Source: Brevundimonas sp.
GTDB lineage: Bacteria > Pseudomonadota > Alphaproteobacteria > Caulobacterales > Caulobacteraceae
Assembly: GCF_031082345.1 (NCBI RefSeq)
Contig: NZ_JAVHLH010000046.1
Location: forward strand, 1 to 14,140
Length of the DNA stretch: 14,140 nt
Direction: 5' to 3'
How positions within the stretch are numbered: the stretch's first letter is position 1; each line of letters begins with the position of its first letter. The position numbers were made by a program, and so were the translations under genes. Below the pieces are notes generated by a model. The model saw only the letters and a program-made list of their open reading frames with translations, did not search any database and was not told the DNA's origin. Of this stretch, positions 7,856-14,140 are shown one piece after another.

Positions 7856-8971
7856 ATGGCCGCAGCGGACTTTCAGATCGAGGACGGCGGGGGGCAGCTG
7901 ACCCTGCGCCTGACAGGCGACTGGACCGCGACCAGCCTTGGCCGGATCTCGCGCCGTCTGGACGACGACCTGAATGAGCGCTGCATAGACGCCGTCGACC
8001 TGACCGACCTTGGCCGGTTCGACACGGCGGGGGCTCTCGCCCTCGTCCAGGCGAGCAATTGCGTGCTGCCGGAATCCGCATGGACGCAGCGTCCCGAGGC
8101 GGGCCGCACCTATGCCCTGGTGGAGCGGCTGGAACGCGAAAGCGCGGGGCCGCCGCGGCTGTCGCCGGCCTGGGTTCGCGGACTCGGAAAGGTCGGCCGG
8201 GGCGTGGAGGACATCGCGGCGGAGGCCACGCTGTCGATGGCCTTCCTCGGCCGGTTGATCACGGCGACGGGATCGACGTTCAAGCACTGGAACTCAATCC
8301 GCTGGGCGGCCTGGTTCAGCCAGGCGGAACGGGCAGGCCTCGACGCCATTCCGATCGTTGCAGTGACCAGTTTCTTCATCGGGGCGGTCATCGCCTTCAT
8401 CGGGGCCGATCTGCTGCAGACTGTCGGATTCGACGTCTTCGCCGTGGAACTGATCTCCATCTCGGTCCTGCGCGAATTCGCCGTGGTGATCGCCGCCGTG
8501 CTGCTGGCCGGCCGTTCCTCGTCATCCTTCGCGGCGGAAATCGGATCGATGCGAATGAACCAGGAGATCGACGCCATGCGGGTCATGGGGGTCAATCCGT
8601 TCCAGGCCCTGGTCATTCCCAGGCTCGCCGCCCTGATCATCATGCTGCCGCTGCTCACCTTCATCGCCATGCTCACCGGCATCTTCGGCGGTCTGTTGGT
8701 GACCTGGAGCGAACTCGGTCTTGGGCCGGCCTTCTTCATCCAGCGAATGGCGACGACCGCGGACATGGGGAACCATCTGTTCGTCGGCCTTTCAAAGGCG
8801 CCGGTGTTCGCCCTGGTCATCGCCGCCATCGGCTGCCGCCAGGGCATGGCGGTCGCCGGTGATGTCGAAAGCCTCGGGCGACGGGTGACCGCGGCGGTGG
8901 TCCAGGCCATCTTCGCCATCATCTTCCTCGATGCGCTGTTCGCCCTCATGTTCATGGAGTTGAACATTTGA
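7856..8971 (+). CDS. mlaE: MlaE-type lipid ABC transporter permease with N-terminal STAS domain
   Basis: Inner-membrane permease of an MCE/Mla phospholipid transporter, 371 residues. Residues 1-95 form a STAS domain, the part supplied by separate MlaB in E. coli. It has the conserved loop DLTDLGRFDTAGALAL, with Thr at the usual Ser/Thr position. Residues about 130-371 are the MlaE permease: hydrophobic helices separated by the family loop ELISISVLREF, then AGRSSSSFAAEIGSMR and NQEIDAMRVMGVNPFQ, the most conserved stretch. The ATG at 7856 is preferred over an in-frame ATG 17 codons earlier because the conserved domain begins here and an AGG lies 7 bases upstream. STAS-permease fusions are common in alphaproteobacteria. 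First gene of a four-gene operon. Confidence 0.92.
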   Translation: MAAADFQIEDGGGQLTLRLTGDWTATSLGRISRRLDDDLNERCIDAVDLTDLGRFDTAGALALVQASNCVLPESAWTQRPEAGRTYALVERLERESAGPPRLSPAWVRGLGKVGRGVEDIAAEATLSMAFLGRLITATGSTFKHWNSIRWAAWFSQAERAGLDAIPIVAVTSFFIGAVIAFIGADLLQTVGFDVFAVELISISVLREFAVVIAAVLLAGRSSSSFAAEIGSMRMNQEIDAMRVMGVNPFQALVIPRLAALIIMLPLLTFIAMLTGIFGGLLVTWSELGLGPAFFIQRMATTADMGNHLFVGLSKAPVFALVIAAIGCRQGMAVAGDVESLGRRVTAAVVQAIFAIIFLDALFALMFMELNI

Positions 8972-9759
8972 GCGCCCCGGCGGATCAGACCCGGACTCCG
9001 GAACTTCTTGTCGAGGTGCGCGGCCTGCTGAGCCAGTTCGGCGACCGCGTCATCCACGAGAACCTCGACCTCGATCTGGAGCGGGGCGAGGTGCTCGGCG
9101 TGGTCGGCGGATCGGGCTCGGGCAAGACGGTGCTGCTCAATTCGATCATCGGCCTGAAAGAGCCCGACGGCGGATCGGTGCGCGTCTTCGGCCATGACAT
9201 GATGGACCTCAGCAAGGCCGAGGCGGCCGACATGGAACGGCGGACGGGAGTCCTGTTTCAGCAGGGCGCCCTGTTCTCGTCCCTCAGCGTCATCGAGAAC
9301 GTCGCCTCTCCCCTGATCGAGCACACCCGCCTGCCCAAGGAGGTCATCCGCGAACTGGCGGAAATGAAGATCGCCATGGTGGGACTGAAGCCGGAGGCGC
9401 ACCATCTGAAGCCGGCCGAGCTGTCCGGAGGCATGCGCAAGCGGGTCGGGCTGGCGCGGGCGCTGTCGCTGGATCCGGAGCTGCTGTTCCTCGACGAGCC
9501 GACGGCCGGGCTCGACCCGATCGGCGCGGCCGCCTTCGACGATCTGATCCGTCAGTTGTCGAACGATCTCGGCCTGACTGTCTTCATGATCACCCACGAC
9601 CTCGACAGCCTCTACGCCATCACCGACAAGGTGGCGGTCGTGGCGGACAAGCGGATCGTGGCCAAGGCGACGGTTCAGGAGTTGGAACAGTCGGACCATC
9701 CGTGGATCCGGGAATACTTCCTCGGCCCGCGCGGTCGCGCCGGCAAGAAAGCCGCCTGA
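8968..9759 (+). CDS. mlaF: MlaF-type lipid ABC transporter ATP-binding protein
   Basis: Cytoplasmic ATPase that powers the MlaE permease; 263 residues. All ABC motifs are visible: Walker A GGSGSGKT (47-54), Q-loop in VLFQQGALFSSLSV (about 95-108), signature LSGGM (152-156), Walker B LLFLDEP (172-178), D-loop GLDP, and the H-loop His in ITHD (about 210). FQQGALFSSLSV is typical of the MlaF subgroup. The start is a rare TTG at 8968, overlapping the mlaE stop by four bases (TTGA). It is supported by GGAG eight bases upstream, and no ATG lies nearby in frame. The overlap suggests translational coupling to the permease. Confidence 0.94.
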   Translation: MSAPADQTRTPELLVEVRGLLSQFGDRVIHENLDLDLERGEVLGVVGGSGSGKTVLLNSIIGLKEPDGGSVRVFGHDMMDLSKAEAADMERRTGVLFQQGALFSSLSVIENVASPLIEHTRLPKEVIRELAEMKIAMVGLKPEAHHLKPAELSGGMRKRVGLARALSLDPELLFLDEPTAGLDPIGAAAFDDLIRQLSNDLGLTVFMITHDLDSLYAITDKVAVVADKRIVAKATVQELEQSDHPWIREYFLGPRGRAGKKAA

Positions 9760-9772
9760 GGAGAGCGGAGAG

Positions 9773-10711
9773 ATGGAAAGAGACGCTCATTACGCCGCCG
9801 TCGGCATCGCCACCATCGCCCTGATGGCGGCGCTGGCCGTGTTCGCCATCTGGCTGGCCCGGCTGCAGTTCAACAGCGACTACGATGTCTATGACATCGT
9901 CTTCTACGGGCCGGTACGCGGCCTGTCCGAGGGCGGCGAGGTGCATTTCAACGGCATCCGCGTCGGCGAGGTCACGGACCTGAACCTCGACCCGAACAAG
10001 GGCGACCAGGTCATCGCCCGCATCCGCATCGACGCCACCACGCCGGTCCGCGTCACCTCGCGCGCCCAGCTGGAGCCGCAGGGGATCACCGGCCTGAACT
10101 ATATCCAGATCACCGCCGGCAATCCGCAGAGCGCGATCCTGAAGGAGCAGTATCCCGACAACGTCGTGCCGGTGATCCAGAGCCAGCCGTCGCCGATCGC
10201 CGAGCTGCTGTCCGGATCGGGTACGGTTCTGGCGCAGACCGTCGATGCGCTGAACCGGATCAACCGGGTGCTGTCGGATGACAACGTCCGCTCCTTCTCG
10301 ACCAGCCTGAAGAACATCGAGTCTCTGAGCACCGAGCTGGAGGCCCGCAAGGGCATGCTGCAGCAGCTGGAGCAGGCGCTGACGCGCGCCAACTCGGCGG
10401 TCGCCGAATACGAGGCCCTGGCGGTCAGCACCCGGGGCATCATCGAAGGGGACGGGCGCGAAGCCGTGGCCAACATCAACGCCGCCGCCGAGGAGGCGCG
10501 GACCGCCGTGGCCGCGATCAACCGGATCGCGACGGGGGCCGAGGGCCCGGTCAACGAGTTCGTGACCACGGGCCTGCCGCAGATGCAGCAGGCGATCCAG
10601 GGGCTGGAGGACGCGACCCGCTCGCTGGAGGGACTGGTCGACGAGGTGCGATCCAGCCCGCGAGACTTCATCGGCCGCGCGCCGAGCAAGGAAATGGAGG
10701 TCCAGCCGTGA
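9773..10711 (+). CDS. mlaD: MlaD-type MCE domain protein (lipid carrier subunit)
   Basis: Membrane-anchored periplasmic MCE protein that receives or delivers lipid to the transporter; 312 residues. A single N-terminal membrane anchor spans about residues 8-30. One MCE domain covers about 37-115 (GLSEGGEVHFNGIRVGEV, then LEPQGITGLNYIQITAG). The remainder (about 150-300) is a long helical tail with leucine/alanine-rich heptad character, longer than E. coli MlaD (about 183 residues). Such tails in other MCE proteins form tubes or needles across the periplasm. An AGGAGAGCGGAGAG purine tract precedes the ATG, 13 bp after mlaF. The stop overlaps the next gene. MCE identity is firm; the tail function is inferred. 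Confidence 0.92.
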   Translation: MERDAHYAAVGIATIALMAALAVFAIWLARLQFNSDYDVYDIVFYGPVRGLSEGGEVHFNGIRVGEVTDLNLDPNKGDQVIARIRIDATTPVRVTSRAQLEPQGITGLNYIQITAGNPQSAILKEQYPDNVVPVIQSQPSPIAELLSGSGTVLAQTVDALNRINRVLSDDNVRSFSTSLKNIESLSTELEARKGMLQQLEQALTRANSAVAEYEALAVSTRGIIEGDGREAVANINAAAEEARTAVAAINRIATGAEGPVNEFVTTGLPQMQQAIQGLEDATRSLEGLVDEVRSSPRDFIGRAPSKEMEVQP

Positions 10712-11322
10712 TCCGGTCTTCGATCAAAATCGCCGTCGCGGCGGCCGGCGTCCTCGCCGTGGCCGGCTGCGCCCTGCTGTCCTCGCCGGACCCGGTGCAG
10801 ACCTACCGCTTCGGCGGCCCGGCGGCGGCCACGGCGGCGGCGGAGGGGCAGGCCGGCCTGCGTCAGGTCAGCCTGCGCCGGGTCGAGTTCCCGGAGGCGG
10901 TCGAGGGCGACAAGATCCTTGGAGTGACGGGCACCGAGACGGCCTATATCGCCGGCGCCCGCTGGGTGTCGCCGGCCAGCGACCTCTATATGGAGAGCCT
11001 CGAGAACGCCTTCTCGGCGCAGGCGACCCGTGTGCGGGTTATCGGGCCGCGCGAGCTGTCTCGCGGGGAGCGGTCGCTGAATGTCGACATCCGCGCCTTC
11101 GAGGCCCGCTACGACGCGCCGGGGGCGGCTCCGACGGTGGTGGTGACGGCGCGGGCCCGCCTGCTGGCCCTGCCCGACAGGAGCGTGGCGGCGGAGCGGA
11201 CCTTCACGGTGCAGCAGCCGGCTTCGGAGAACCGGGTCTCGGCGATCGTCGAAGCGTTCGACATCGCCACGCGGGACCTGAACACCCAGATCGTGGCCTG
11301 GACCGACGCCAACGCCGGCTGA
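10708..11322 (+). CDS. ABC-type transport auxiliary lipoprotein (PqiC/LPS-auxiliary family, ABC_trans_aux)
   Basis: Predicted outer-membrane lipoprotein of 204 residues that partners the MCE transporter. The signal peptide is short and ends in a clear lipobox (LAVAGC) with the acylated Cys at residue 21. Soon after comes PDPVQTYRFGGP, the start typical of the ABC_trans_aux family (PqiC-like). The body has the expected alternating pattern, with VSLRRVEFPEAVEGDKILGV, then ARWVSPASDLYMESLENAF, equivalent to the family's 'rWa.p.. .....l...l' region. The start is GTG at 10708, overlapping the mlaD stop by four bases (GTGA), with GGAGG seven bases upstream. Its stop is immediately followed by the stop of the convergent gene. 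Its role is inferred from family and operon position. Confidence 0.85.
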   Translation: MIRSSIKIAVAAAGVLAVAGCALLSSPDPVQTYRFGGPAAATAAAEGQAGLRQVSLRRVEFPEAVEGDKILGVTGTETAYIAGARWVSPASDLYMESLENAFSAQATRVRVIGPRELSRGERSLNVDIRAFEARYDAPGAAPTVVVTARARLLALPDRSVAAERTFTVQQPASENRVSAIVEAFDIATRDLNTQIVAWTDANAG

Positions 11323-12168
11323 TCAGAGCGGCGACCGCAGGTCGGAGAGCCGGGTCTCGATCTGGGCGCGCCGGCCGCGCGAGGCGGTCAGTTCGGCCAG
11401 GGCCCGGTCGATACGGCCGAGCAGATCGTCGCGCAGGGCCCGCAGGCGGTCGCGGTCGGGCCGGACCTTCTTCGGACGCTTGCCGGCGAGACCGAGCGCT
11501 TCGCTCCAGCCCTGACGCCAGTCCGCGACTCCGTCGCCGCAGGCCTTGAGCGCCTCGGCGGCCCGGGCGTCGGCGTTCTGCGCGCCCCGGATCAGGGGCA
11601 GGGCGCCGAGGGCGGCGGCGCGGCAGGCGTCGAGCGAAGCCTTGCGGGCTTCCAGCGGATGCGGCGGCGCGTCGTCGGCGGGGGCGTGGCCGGAGAGGCG
11701 GCGGACGGCGGCGATCAGGTGGGCGTCGAGTTCGACCATGGCGTCGCGGACGTCGGCCCAGACCGTGTCGAGCGCGCCGGAGCGGCGGGCGGCGTCCTCG
11801 ACGCGGCCGGTCAGATCCGATGCGGCCTCCGAGAGGGCGGCCGAGGCGCGGCGGAAGGTTTCGCGGAAGGCCCGGAGCCGCTTGCTGCGGCTGTCGAACA
11901 GGCCGGCGAGGCCGCGGCGGGGTTCGAGCGCGTCGGGGTCCAGGCCTTCCAGCACGGAGCGGGCCCGGGTCAGCTGGTCGGCGGCCTCGCCGAGATCGCC
12001 GGACCGGGCGGCGGCGAGGGCGGCTTCGATGCGCTCGGCCGCGGCGGCGCGGGCCGGTTCGGCGAAGGCGTGGGCTTCGGCCTCGTCGTAGCCCGCCTGG
12101 ATCGACTCGACGCGGGCGGCGTCAGGCGCCGGTGCATGACCCTGCCAGCGGTAGCTTCCGTCAGCCAT
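11323..12168 (-). CDS. Divergent, shortened TelA-family (toxic anion resistance-like) protein
   Basis: A 281-residue, soluble, Ala/Arg-rich, largely helical protein without signal peptide or membrane segment. Three stretches in order resemble the TelA/KlaA family: about residues 75-155 (LDPDALEPRRGLAGLFDSRS, an arginine-rich helix, then a long helix ending VELDAHLIAAVR); about 175-230 (a helix with ALPLIRGAQNADARAAEAL and a terminal WRQGWSEALGL, like the family's 'W......ALGL'); and the last 40 residues (LLGRIDRALAELTASRGRRA). TelA proteins are usually nearer 350-400 residues, so this one is short. The family was named from tellurite resistance, but its biochemical function is unclear. It runs convergent to the lipid transporter and 49 bp downstream of scoB. 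The alternative is an unrelated coiled-coil protein. Confidence 0.55.
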   Translation of the reverse strand: MADGSYRWQGHAPAPDAARVESIQAGYDEAEAHAFAEPARAAAAERIEAALAAARSGDLGEAADQLTRARSVLEGLDPDALEPRRGLAGLFDSRSKRLRAFRETFRRASAALSEAASDLTGRVEDAARRSGALDTVWADVRDAMVELDAHLIAAVRRLSGHAPADDAPPHPLEARKASLDACRAAALGALPLIRGAQNADARAAEALKACGDGVADWRQGWSEALGLAGKRPKKVRPDRDRLRALRDDLLGRIDRALAELTASRGRRAQIETRLSDLRSPL

Positions 12169-12217
12169 CGGCCTGTCCCCCCTCAGCGGCCCCGCGGGCC
12201 CGGAGGGTCAACTATGC

Positions 12218-12871
12218 CTACGCCTTGAGGCCTTCGGCAACGGTGTAGCTGGCCTCGGTCCTGGCGGCGACCTCGTCGAGGGTGACGCCCTCGGCCAGTT
12301 CGATCAGCTCCAGACCCGCGCCGTCCGGCTTGACGTCGAAGACGCACAGGTCGGTGATGATGCGGCTGACCACGCCCGTGCCCGTCAGGGGAAGGGTGCA
12401 GGATTTCAGCACCTTGGACTGGCCGTGCTTGTTGGCGTGATCCATGACCACGACCACGCGCTTGACGCCGGCGACGAGGTCCATGGCCCCGCCCATGCCC
12501 TTCACCAGCTTGCCGGGGATCATCCAGTTGGCGATGTCGCCGTTCTCGGCCACTTCCATGGCGCCGAGGATGGACAGGTTGATGTGGCCGCCGCGGATCA
12601 TGGCGAAACTGTCCGAGGAGCTGAAATAGCTGGTCTCGGGGATCTCGGTGATGGTCTGCTTGCCGGCGTTGATCAGGTCGGGGTCGACCTGGTCCTCATA
12701 GGGGAAGGGGCCCATGCCCAGCATGCCGTTCTCGGACTGGAGGGTGACCTCCATGCCTTCGGGAATGTAGTTGGCGACCAGGGTCGGGATGCCGATGCCG
12801 AGGTTGACGTAGAAGCCGTCCTGCAGCTCCTTGGCGGCGCGTTCGGCCAGTTGTTCTCGGGTGCGGGGCAT
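12218..12871 (-). CDS. scoB: 3-oxoacid CoA-transferase subunit B
   Basis: Catalytic beta subunit of a succinyl-CoA:3-oxoacid (acetoacetate-type) CoA-transferase, 217 residues; it lets the cell activate ketone bodies or 3-oxoacids at the expense of succinyl-CoA. The family features are plain: [15 protein letters not shown] near residues 23-37; [10 protein letters not shown] with the catalytic Glu at residue 47; [20 protein letters not shown]; and the C-terminal [15 protein letters not shown]. The start at 12871 (protein MPRTREQL) is where the family normally begins. The 38 codons open upstream only translate the repeat array. The leader has just a GGA eight bases before the ATG, a weak ribosome binding site. 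It is normally directly after subunit A; here a cassette separates the two. The exact acid substrate cannot be told from sequence. Confidence 0.93.
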   Translation of the reverse strand: MPRTREQLAERAAKELQDGFYVNLGIGIPTLVANYIPEGMEVTLQSENGMLGMGPFPYEDQVDPDLINAGKQTITEIPETSYFSSSDSFAMIRGGHINLSILGAMEVAENGDIANWMIPGKLVKGMGGAMDLVAGVKRVVVVMDHANKHGQSKVLKSCTLPLTGTGVVSRIITDLCVFDVKPDGAGLELIELAEGVTLDEVAARTEASYTVAEGLKA

Positions 12872-12881
12872 GAGGGTGATC

Positions 12882-12916
12882 CGGGTGTAGGGGATGGGGT
12901 GTGGGGTGTGGGGTTC
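12882..12916 (+). repeat. Left heptad array of the IVP cassette (five 7-bp units, G-rich on +)
   Basis: Five contiguous 7-bp units start at 12882, 12889, 12896, 12903 and 12910. The consensus is GGGGTGT, exact at 12896 and 12903; the others differ at one to three positions. Bases 12883-12909 match the minus-strand copy at 13330-13304 in 22 of 27 positions, making an inverted pair around the four-helix-bundle gene. The last unit overlaps that gene's TGA stop. Four runs of four G (12890-12913) separated by 2-3 bases fit a G-quadruplex pattern on the plus strand. Confidence 0.85.
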
Positions 12917-13298
12917 AGGTGTCGGCGGCGTCGCGCGCACGGAGTGATCGGATGAGCGCTCCGAGGCCTCGGCCCAATTGATCACATCGGCCCAGTACAG
13001 GGTCGATCCCGGCTTGGGGTGTGTGACCGACTTCCGCAGCTATGATCAGGTGTGTTTCCAGTTCCTTCAGCGAGCCTTGTGCGATCATCAAGTGTCTGAC
13101 GTAGTCCTTGCGGGTGCCTCTCCCGTATCCCTCGGCGATGTTGGCTGGGACCGACACGGCGGAGCGTCTGATCTGGGAGGTCAGGCCGAACAACTCGTCC
13201 TTCGGGAATGCTCGAGTGACGAGGTAGCACGCCTTCACAAGGGCGATGCCGTCACGCCAGACGGTCAGTTCCCGGTAGGATTTGAGCGGCGCAGTCAC
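12915..13298 (-). CDS. Four-helix-bundle protein, 23S rRNA intervening-sequence (IVP/S23) family
   Basis: A 127-residue protein carrying the full family signature: [19 protein letters not shown] at the start, then [32 protein letters not shown] and [13 protein letters not shown]. The fold is a four-helix bundle that assembles as a pentamer, related to the Avd accessory protein of diversity-generating retroelements. The family was first seen inside intervening sequences of 23S rRNA genes; its function is unknown. About 35 residues after the core are Gly/Arg-rich and not family-typical. The start is GTG at 13298, directly downstream of a repeat array (GAAGG abuts it; GGGG lies 8 bases upstream). 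The frame starts 35 bp past scoA and stops 43 bp before scoB, so it is likely co-transcribed with both. Family call firm; function not. Confidence 0.92.
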   Translation of the reverse strand: MTAPLKSYRELTVWRDGIALVKACYLVTRAFPKDELFGLTSQIRRSAVSVPANIAEGYGRGTRKDYVRHLMIAQGSLKELETHLIIAAEVGHTPQAGIDPVLGRCDQLGRGLGALIRSLRARDAADT

Positions 13299-13303
13299 CC
13301 TTC

Positions 13304-13331
13304 ACACCCCATACCCGACACCCCACACCCT
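13304..13331 (-). repeat. Right heptad array of the IVP cassette (four 7-bp units, G-rich on -)
   Basis: Four contiguous 7-bp units at 13304, 13311, 13318 and 13325; plus-strand consensus ACACCCC, exact at 13304 and 13318. Read on the transcribed (minus) strand the array is G-rich and immediately precedes the GTG of the four-helix-bundle gene. It starts two bases past the scoA stop. It is the inverted partner of the array at 12882-12916. Its four G runs of three or four bases also fit a G-quadruplex pattern in the mRNA. Confidence 0.85.
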
Positions 13332-13333
13332 GT

Positions 13334-14038
13334 TCAGACGCTCTCGCGTTGCCGTACCGTACGCTGTTCGATGCGCTTCTCGGGCACGGTCTGGACGATG
13401 CGGTCGACATAGACGCCCGGGGTGTGGATGCAGTCGGGGTCGAGCGAGCCGGTGGGCACGATCTCCTCGACCTCGACGACGCAGACCTTGCCGGCCGTGG
13501 CCATCATCGGATTGAAGTTGCGGGCCGTCTTGCGGAAGACGAGGTTGCCGCGCTCGTCGGCCTTCCAGGCCTTGACGATCGACAGGTCGGCGACGAGGCC
13601 GGTCTCCATGATGTAGCGCTCGCCGTTGAACTCGCGCTCCTCCTTGCCCTCGGCGACGAGGGTGGCGACGCCGGTCTTGACGAAGAAGGCGGGGATGCCG
13701 GCGCCGCCGGCGCGGATGCGCTCGGCCAGGGTGCCCTGGGGGTTGAACTCGAGCTGGAGCTCGCCGGCCAGATACTGGCGCTCGAACTCCTTGTTCTCGC
13801 CGACGTAGGACGAGATCATCTTGGCGATCTGGCGGGTGCCGAGCAGCTGGCCGAGGCCGAAGCCGTCGACGCCGGCGTTGTTGGAGATGACGGTCAGGCC
13901 CTTGGCGCCGGAGTCGCGCAGGGCGGCGATCAGGTGCTCGGGGATGCCGCACAGGCCGAAGCCGCCGGACATGACGGTCATGCCGTCGAAGGTCAGGCCC
14001 TCCAGCGCGGCTTTCGCGTCGGGGAAGATCTTCCGCAT
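13334..14038 (-). CDS. scoA: 3-oxoacid CoA-transferase subunit A
   Basis: Alpha subunit of the CoA-transferase, 234 residues, pairing with the subunit B gene downstream. Family marks include GLTFDGMTVMSGGFGLCGIP near residues 14-33, a glycine-rich CoA-site region; GLTVISNNAGVDGFGLG around 47-63; SSYVGENKEFERQYLAGEL; NPQGTLAERIRAGGAGIPAF; and FRKTARNFNPMMATAG near the C-terminal third. The ATG at 14038 has AAGGAG about 6 bases upstream. No strong promoter is visible in the 14039-14115 leader, though one may lie there. The last residues (about 220-234) are Arg/Gln-rich and run up to the repeat array, whose first unit follows the TGA by two bases. The substrate could be acetoacetate or another 3-oxoacid. 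Confidence 0.94.
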   Translation of the reverse strand: MRKIFPDAKAALEGLTFDGMTVMSGGFGLCGIPEHLIAALRDSGAKGLTVISNNAGVDGFGLGQLLGTRQIAKMISSYVGENKEFERQYLAGELQLEFNPQGTLAERIRAGGAGIPAFFVKTGVATLVAEGKEEREFNGERYIMETGLVADLSIVKAWKADERGNLVFRKTARNFNPMMATAGKVCVVEVEEIVPTGSLDPDCIHTPGVYVDRIVQTVPEKRIEQRTVRQRESV

Positions 14039-14115
14039 GGATTCTCCTTGGGCTTCCTCAGGATTTTCACCGCCTGATGAATATCGACGGCCTTTCGCCG
14101 TCCGTAACGCGGGCG

Positions 14116-14140
14116 GGGGGCAGGGGCAAGGGGCGAGGGG
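14116..14140 (+). repeat. Partial G-rich heptad array at the window edge
   Basis: Runs of GGGG begin at 14116, 14123, 14130 and 14137, exactly 7 bp apart, with three variable bases between them (GCA, CAA, CGA). The layout is GGGG-N3, as in the arrays around the IVP gene, but the three spacer bases differ from TGT. The array is cut by the window end, so its full length and what follows are unknown. It may be the left arm of another cassette upstream of scoA. Confidence 0.6.

Larger units (their letters stand above)
12882..13331 (-). mobile_element. Repeat-framed IVP cassette inserted between scoA and scoB (putative)
   Basis: A unit of about 450 bp: inverted 7-bp-repeat arrays at each end enclosing one four-helix-bundle gene. 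It begins two bases after the scoA stop and ends ten bases before the scoB start, so it sits cleanly in what should be a tight two-gene operon. Its interior is poorer in GC than its surroundings (144 of 240 bases over 13021-13260 by hand count). I see no transposase and no obvious target duplication. Mobility is inferred from the framing repeats, the foreign base composition and the split operon; it might instead be a long-resident module moved by other means. Confidence 0.45.

Noticed and set aside
12186..12206. GC palindrome between scoB and the TelA-like gene as a terminator
   Set aside because: A short GGCCC/GGGCC self-complementarity without a T tract; common by chance at this GC content.
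12872..12985. 38-codon N-terminal extension of scoB (Pro/Thr/His-rich)
   Set aside because: It is mostly the translation of the C-rich heptad array and overlaps the end of the IVP gene; the family N-terminus begins at the ATG at 12871.

Overview
The window looks like chromosome from a high-GC alphaproteobacterium of the Caulobacterales, with Brevundimonas or a close relative the best guess. Three things support this: a sciP gene beside the flagellar hook genes, a divergent pair of sigma-54 promoters between fliK and flgK like the Caulobacter flbG/flaN arrangement, and a CtrA-type box ahead of sciP. The genus is inferred from protein character and was not checked by search.

Layout. Positions 1-540 hold sciP (minus strand), its CtrA-like box and a weak terminator. 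Positions 540-4290 hold fliK-flgD-flgE on the minus strand; FliK carries eleven tandem 14-residue repeats. The 392-bp gap 4291-4682 carries two back-to-back sigma-54 promoters and two matching ftr-like (FlbD-type) elements. Positions 4683-7723 hold flgK-flgL on the plus strand, overlapping by one base. These genes build the hook, set its length and form the hook-filament junction, while SciP tempers CtrA-driven transcription.

Positions 7856-11322 form a tightly packed plus-strand operon for an Mla/MCE-type lipid ABC transporter: a STAS-permease fusion, the ATPase, the MCE substrate-binding protein and an auxiliary outer-membrane lipoprotein. It meets, stop codon to stop codon, a minus-strand gene (11323-12168) that I read as a short, divergent TelA-family protein.

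Positions 12218-14038 encode the two subunits of a 3-oxoacid CoA-transferase (scoA, then scoB, minus strand). The operon is split by a roughly 450-bp cassette. The cassette carries a four-helix-bundle protein of the 23S rRNA intervening-sequence (IVP/S23) family, framed by two inverted arrays of a 7-bp G-rich repeat (consensus GGGGTGT). The last 25 bases of the window hold a third G-rich array with the same 7-bp spacing, which suggests that a second similar cassette begins just beyond the edge. This repeat-framed IVP cassette, sitting in a protein-coding operon and not in rRNA, is the most unusual thing in the window. Otherwise the genes are ordinary core genes. I saw no tRNA, rRNA, CRISPR array or classical insertion sequence.
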